From Anaerolineae bacterium (lineage in GTDB: Bacteria; Chloroflexota; Anaerolineae; Aggregatilineales; Phototrophicaceae), in assembly GCA_022823165.1 (NCBI GenBank), contig JAJDXR010000086.1, positions 38,181 to 102,180 of the forward strand: a stretch of DNA of 64,000 nucleotides, written 5' to 3'. Below the pieces are notes generated by a model. That model was not told the origin of the DNA. It searched no databases and was given only the letters and a program-made list of their open reading frames with translations. The position numbers and the translations under genes are program-made. Shown in pieces: positions 60,549 to 64,000 of this stretch (position 1 is its first letter; each line of letters begins with the position of its first letter).

Positions 60549-61405
60549 CAGTTCAGCAGCAGATTATAAGCTGGTTCTACGATCAGGAATTCAATCGCGC
60601 CTGGTTGGATTTCGACGACCATCTGATTGATGCAGTTCAACATACTCAGGACAGATCTCGCTCTAGCGCGGAGGAATACGCGAGCAACAATTCTGACAGA
60701 CTGTGGAATGACCTGCGTCAACAGATTGCTGAAGATAGCGTTAGGGGGCTGTATCCAACGTTTTCAGAGATTACTGCTGGAGTAAAGCGACTATTCTGGA
60801 ATCCTGGTTTCTTTCCTTCGGGAATATCAAAGGGCGAAAGGCATAAACGAAGCAGGATTCGCAGTAGAATACATATAATCAAAATGATAAGGTCGCTAAA
60901 CCCGAATCAGTATGAAGCGCTGTCAGTCTTAGCATGCAAGTTTAGCGGCTCTTCAAACTATTGTAGAACACCGGATGGCGGTGAATTCGGAATAGATTTC
61001 TTTGCCATGATTCCTTCGATAGGCATATCGCACTTATTTGACGGCGGTGGCGGACCGATTAGGATTGTCGGTCAAAGCAAGAAACATTCCAATAGAGTTC
61101 CGAGAGACAGAATTCAGCAATTTACTTCCGCGCTCAATAGCGTCCACCAGAGAAGCGAAGACGTCAGCAACATTATTCCTAGATGGTTTCTTCGCCAGAG
61201 GGGCCCCATTGTTGGATGGTTTATCGCGCATAACGGATTGCAGAGTGGCGCAAGAGACTTCGCTAATCGATTTGGCATAATCCACTCCGATAGCAGAGAC
61301 ATCGCGGAGATCCTTGCCATGTCGCGTACATGGCAACCTTCGGACGGCGTAAACGCGCCCGTCGAGTTGATTCGCAGAGAAATCAACGAGATTCTGTCTC
61401 AATGA
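60545..61405 (+). CDS. Mrr-like restriction endonuclease
   Basis: 286 residues. The central block fits a PD-(D/E)xK nuclease of the Mrr type: 'EFGIDFFAM' (Asp about 151), then 'IRIVGQSKKHSNRVPRDRIQQFTSALNSV' with Q177-x-K179 and the typical 'I-Q-x-F-x-x-A-L' helix. The N-terminal 110 residues are helical and basic ('SKGERHKRSRIRSRIHIIKMIRSLN') and may contact DNA. It is translationally coupled at its start to the ParB-like gene, and its TGA overlaps the ATG of the ABC permease (ATGA). It likely cleaves DNA in a defence role; this is inference from fold, partner and island context. Confidence 0.75.
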   Translation: MTVQQQIISWFYDQEFNRAWLDFDDHLIDAVQHTQDRSRSSAEEYASNNSDRLWNDLRQQIAEDSVRGLYPTFSEITAGVKRLFWNPGFFPSGISKGERHKRSRIRSRIHIIKMIRSLNPNQYEALSVLACKFSGSSNYCRTPDGGEFGIDFFAMIPSIGISHLFDGGGGPIRIVGQSKKHSNRVPRDRIQQFTSALNSVHQRSEDVSNIIPRWFLRQRGPIVGWFIAHNGLQSGARDFANRFGIIHSDSRDIAEILAMSRTWQPSDGVNAPVELIRREINEILSQ

Positions 61406-62478
61406 AATCCCCACGCGCGCTCGCCATCCGGCTGACCTTCCTCATCCTGCCCATCGCCATCTCGCTGGCGGTGGCGGCCGCGCTCGTCATCGCCGTGGGA
61501 CGCGACCCGCTGGAAGTCGTCGACGCCCTCTGGAAAGGCGCCTTCAAGGACACGCGCAAGCTGGGCGGCGTCTTCAACTTCTGGATACCGCTCACGCTGG
61601 TCAGCATCGGCCTGGTCGTTACCTTCCGCGCCGGCTTGTGGAATATCGGCGTCGAAGGCCAGATGATGATGGGCGCGCTCTTCGCCAGCTGGGGCGCGCA
61701 ATACCTGCTGCTGCCGGCAAGCCTCTCACCCTTGCTCAACGTCATACTCATCGCGCTGGCGGCGCTGGGCGGCATGTTCTGGGCTTTTGTCGTCGGGCTG
61801 CTCAAGATCCGCCTGGGCGTCAACGAGATTTTCGGCGGCGTGGCGCTGAACGCCCTGGTCAACGTCATCTCCATCTACCTGATTTCGGGACCCTGGCAGC
61901 CGCGCATCGGCGGCTCGGCGCAAGGCACCGAACCCTTCCCGACGCCAGCCCTGCTGCCCGAGTATTCGCCCGCCTTTCCCGTCAATCTCTTCATGATCGC
62001 GCTGGTCATCGCCGCCTTCGTCATCGTCACTATCATGCTCAACGCCACCCGCTGGGGGCTGAATCTCAAGGCGGTCGGCGCCAATATGCGCTCGGCGCTG
62101 CTGCTGGGCGTCGCCACCGAGCGCGCCTCCATGAGCGCTTTCCTGGTCTGCGGTACGCTGGCGGGCATCGCCGGATCTTATCGCGTCCTCTTCACCTTCG
62201 ACAACTTGCGTCCGCTGGCCTCGGGCGGCATCGGCTTTCTGGGCCTGCTGGTGGTGCTGCTGCTGAGTATGCGCTTGCTTTGGGCGCCGCTGATCGCCTT
62301 CGCCTTCGCCGCTATCTTGACCGGCAGTACGCGCCTGCAGATCGCGCCCTCGCTCAAGCTTGATTCGTCGCTGGCCGGCGTCTTGCAAGGTATGTTGGTG
62401 CTCTTCGTCATCCTCTTCCACGGTGTGCAAGAAGTCTTCTTCCCGGGGACGCTTGAAGATGAGGACGACGAACAATGA
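61402..62478 (+). CDS. BMP-family ABC transporter permease 1
   Basis: 358 residues from ATG 61402, which overlaps the endonuclease stop by 4 bp. BPD_transp_2-type permease: 'LVVTFRAGLWNIGVEGQMMMGALFASWGAQ', 'GLLKIRLGVNEIFGGVALNALVN', 'WGLNLKAVGANMRSALLLGVATERASMSAFLVCGTLAGIAGSYRVLF', ending with acidic 'EDEDDEQ'. YufP/NupP-like. It works with the permease at 62,621 and the ATPase at 56,409. Confidence 0.92.
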   Translation: MKSPRALAIRLTFLILPIAISLAVAAALVIAVGRDPLEVVDALWKGAFKDTRKLGGVFNFWIPLTLVSIGLVVTFRAGLWNIGVEGQMMMGALFASWGAQYLLLPASLSPLLNVILIALAALGGMFWAFVVGLLKIRLGVNEIFGGVALNALVNVISIYLISGPWQPRIGGSAQGTEPFPTPALLPEYSPAFPVNLFMIALVIAAFVIVTIMLNATRWGLNLKAVGANMRSALLLGVATERASMSAFLVCGTLAGIAGSYRVLFTFDNLRPLASGGIGFLGLLVVLLLSMRLLWAPLIAFAFAAILTGSTRLQIAPSLKLDSSLAGVLQGMLVLFVILFHGVQEVFFPGTLEDEDDEQ

Positions 62479-62522
62479 ACGGAGGCCACGTCAGACAATT
62501 CGACCGCGCAGTATTGAATCCT

Positions 62523-62547
62523 GTAGGGGCGTCTCGCCGAGACGCCC
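62523..62547 (+). repeat. GTAGGGG palindrome, arm variant GCGTCTC
   Basis: GTAG then GGGCGTCTC-gcc-GAGACGCCC; perfect 9-bp stem. First of a convergent pair in the gap between the two permease genes. Confidence 0.82.
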
Positions 62548-62569
62548 GTAACCAAATTGCAAGTCAATC

Positions 62570-62594
62570 GGGCGTTTCAGCGAAACGCCCCTAC
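62570..62594 (-). repeat. GTAGGGG palindrome, arm variant GCGTTTC
   Basis: GGGCGTTTC-agc-GAAACGCCC then CTAC; perfect 9-bp stem, head-to-head with the copy at 62,523, 22 bp apart, a BIME-like arrangement. Confidence 0.82.
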
Positions 62595-62620
62595 AATGCC
62601 TGACTGACGAATAAGGTACG

Positions 62621-63643
62621 ATGAACGAAGAATTCCTCAACACCCTCGGCAGCATCATCGGCACCGCCACGCCGCTGGTGATCGCCAGCCTGGGCGAGAC
62701 CATCACCGAGCGCGCCGGCGTCGTCAATCTGTCGCTCGACGGCAGCCTGGCTCTGGCCGCGGTGACCGGTTTCGCCGCCGCCTGGACCGCGCAAGAAGCC
62801 GGACTGCTCGACCTTCCCGCGCAGATCGCCGTCGGCATCGGCGCCGCCATGCTGGTGGGCGCGCTGATCGCCCTGCTGGTGATTTTTTCCAGCATCAAGC
62901 TGCGCCGCGACCAAGTTGCCGTGGGCTTCGTCTTGACGCTGCTGGCGGCTGATCTGGCCCGCTTTCTGGGCGCTGATTACACGCGCATCCCGGGCCCGCA
63001 GATTACCCGCTTCGCCATCCCCGTGCTCGAAGACATTCCCGTGCTGGGCATCGTGCTCTTCCAGCAGAACTTGCTAGTCTATTTCAGCTATCTATTAATG
63101 TTCGTCATCTGGTTCTGGCTCTTCCGCAGCAAAGGCGGCCTGGCGTTGCGCGCAATCGGCGAGCGGCCCGAGGCGGCTTACGCGCGCGGCGCGCCCGTCC
63201 AGCGCCTGCGCTACTGGTATACTTTTCTCGGCGGCGCTCTGGTCGGCCTGGCCGGCGCGGCCTATTCGCTCAATGTCAAACCCGGTTGGTCCAGCCCGCC
63301 CGCCATGCAAGGCGACGGCTGGATCGCGCTGGCGATCGTCATCTTCGGCGGCTGGCATCCCTTCCGCGTCGTGCTGGGCGCCTACCTCTTCGCCGCCCTG
63401 CGCGCCATCTCGGGTTATATCCAAACCAACGGCCTCTTCATCTTCGGCCAGGAGATTAGCTTTCCCTTCGTCCTGCTCAATACCTTGCCCTGGCTGCTGA
63501 TGATCGTCACCCTGCTCATTGTCAGCGGCGGTCTCACCGAGCGCCTGCTGCAGTACATGCCGCGCGCCGTGCAGCGCCGACTGCGCGCCTTCCTGCGCTC
63601 CGACCCGCCGCGCGCCTTGGCAACACGCTTTGAAGCCGAGTAG
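62621..63643 (+). CDS. BMP-family ABC transporter permease 2
   Basis: 340 residues, YufQ/NupQ-like. 'TPLVIASLGETITERAGVVNLSLDGSLALAAVTGFAAAW', 'SSIKLRRDQVAVGFVLTLLAADLARFLG', 'FRSKGGLALRAIGERPEAAYARGAPVQRLRYWYTFLGGALVGLAGAAYSL', 'GDGWIALAIVIFGGWHPFRVVLGAYLFAAL'. The final membrane helix 'LLMIVTLLIVSGG' precedes a basic tail. Forms the channel with permease 1. The matching BMP lipoprotein is not in the window. Confidence 0.92.
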   Translation: MNEEFLNTLGSIIGTATPLVIASLGETITERAGVVNLSLDGSLALAAVTGFAAAWTAQEAGLLDLPAQIAVGIGAAMLVGALIALLVIFSSIKLRRDQVAVGFVLTLLAADLARFLGADYTRIPGPQITRFAIPVLEDIPVLGIVLFQQNLLVYFSYLLMFVIWFWLFRSKGGLALRAIGERPEAAYARGAPVQRLRYWYTFLGGALVGLAGAAYSLNVKPGWSSPPAMQGDGWIALAIVIFGGWHPFRVVLGAYLFAALRAISGYIQTNGLFIFGQEISFPFVLLNTLPWLLMIVTLLIVSGGLTERLLQYMPRAVQRRLRAFLRSDPPRALATRFEAE

Positions 63644-63666
63644 CCGTCGCGCGCATACCTGGAATT

Positions 63667-63980
63667 GTAGGGGCGACCTGGCAGGTCGCAGGGCAATCGC
63701 TTCAAAACAGGCATCCCCTGCGACGAGCAAAACTAAACTGAAATTTAACCACCGAGGACACCGAGAGCACCGAGAAATGCGATTGATCAGAGATTTCGCG
63801 GCATTTTGTCGCAAATTTTTTTGACGCGAAGGAAGTTTATCGGCAAAGTTGCGGCAGGACCGCTCAATTTAAGCAGTGGATTTAGGAGAAAAGTTGTCAA
63901 AAGAACCTAAACTCCGTGTCCTCGGTGTACTCGGTGGTAAAGATTATTTTGAAGCGATTGCCCTGTGGCAGGTCGCCCGT
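63667..63980. repeat. Nested inverted-repeat element holding both repeat families
   Basis: The left outer arm (63667-63707) has GTAGGGGCGACCTGG, CAGGTCG, then CAGGGCAATCGCTTCAAAA. The right outer arm (about 63946-63980) is its reverse complement with an 8-bp difference. Inside them, ACCACCGAGGACACCGAG-type sequence (63747-63774) is mirrored by CTCCGTGTCCTCGGTGTAC and CGGTGGT (63912-63938). The 137-bp centre is AT-rich and has no gene. The order is outer-inner-centre-inner-outer, as in a non-autonomous mobile element. The element fills most of the last 357 bp of the window. Confidence 0.7.
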
Positions 63981-64000
63981 TATGTGGAACATCCGGAAAC

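Overview
The window looks like a chromosomal segment of a GC-rich, probably free-living Chloroflexota bacterium (Anaerolineae-like). That assignment is an inference from gene content: three DUF3179 genes in a row, an aap-type amino-acid transporter, a BMP-family nucleoside-type ABC transporter, many lone enzymes on alternating strands, and dispersed palindromic repeats. There is no rRNA, phage or plasmid module, IS transposase or CRISPR array. One tRNA gene, tRNA-Ala(GGC), is present.

Left part (1-23,300): the 3' end of asnS converges on radA. Next come two broken tandem paralogues of an SGNH-hydrolase-like membrane protein, then three DUF3179 genes, the last fused to a DsbA-like domain. A complete general amino-acid ABC transporter follows (aapJ-aapQ-aapM-aapP, minus strand), in which aapM carries a very large insertion. 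Behind aapJ lies the clearest surprise: a SelW-like gene whose redox motif reads C-x-x-UGA. It has a strong ribosome binding site upstream of the UGA and a hairpin with an apical G downstream of it, so it is a candidate selenoprotein. leuS, an M19 dipeptidase, two small genes, the tRNA gene and a second UGA-interrupted small frame complete this part.

Middle (23,300-43,700): single genes and small pairs. They include an atypical SDR, a HAD phosphatase overlapping a shikimate-kinase-like protein without a P-loop, a double-length UxaA-family dehydratase, a UDG-like protein, nadE, an RDD protein and DUF433/DUF5615 toxin-antitoxin genes. The complete DUF433-DUF5615 pair is flanked by a 61-bp direct repeat of the hisD 3' end. 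A hisD-like/MetE-like/cupin cluster, a methyltransferase and a clan GH-A glycosidase-like protein follow.

Right part (43,700-64,000): a sugar-uptake operon (aldolase, binding protein, two permeases, FGGY kinase), a DMT exporter, metY, a Wzz-type protein, a PLP lyase with a mandelate-racemase-family enzyme, an AadA-like nucleotidyltransferase and a lipoprotein. The window closes with a BMP-family ABC transporter interrupted by a sulfite-oxidase-family gene and by an AT-richer three-gene island encoding a ParB-like protein and an Mrr-like endonuclease. That pair is a candidate defence module. Two dispersed repeat families recur in intergenic regions, and both occur together in a nested inverted repeat at the right edge.
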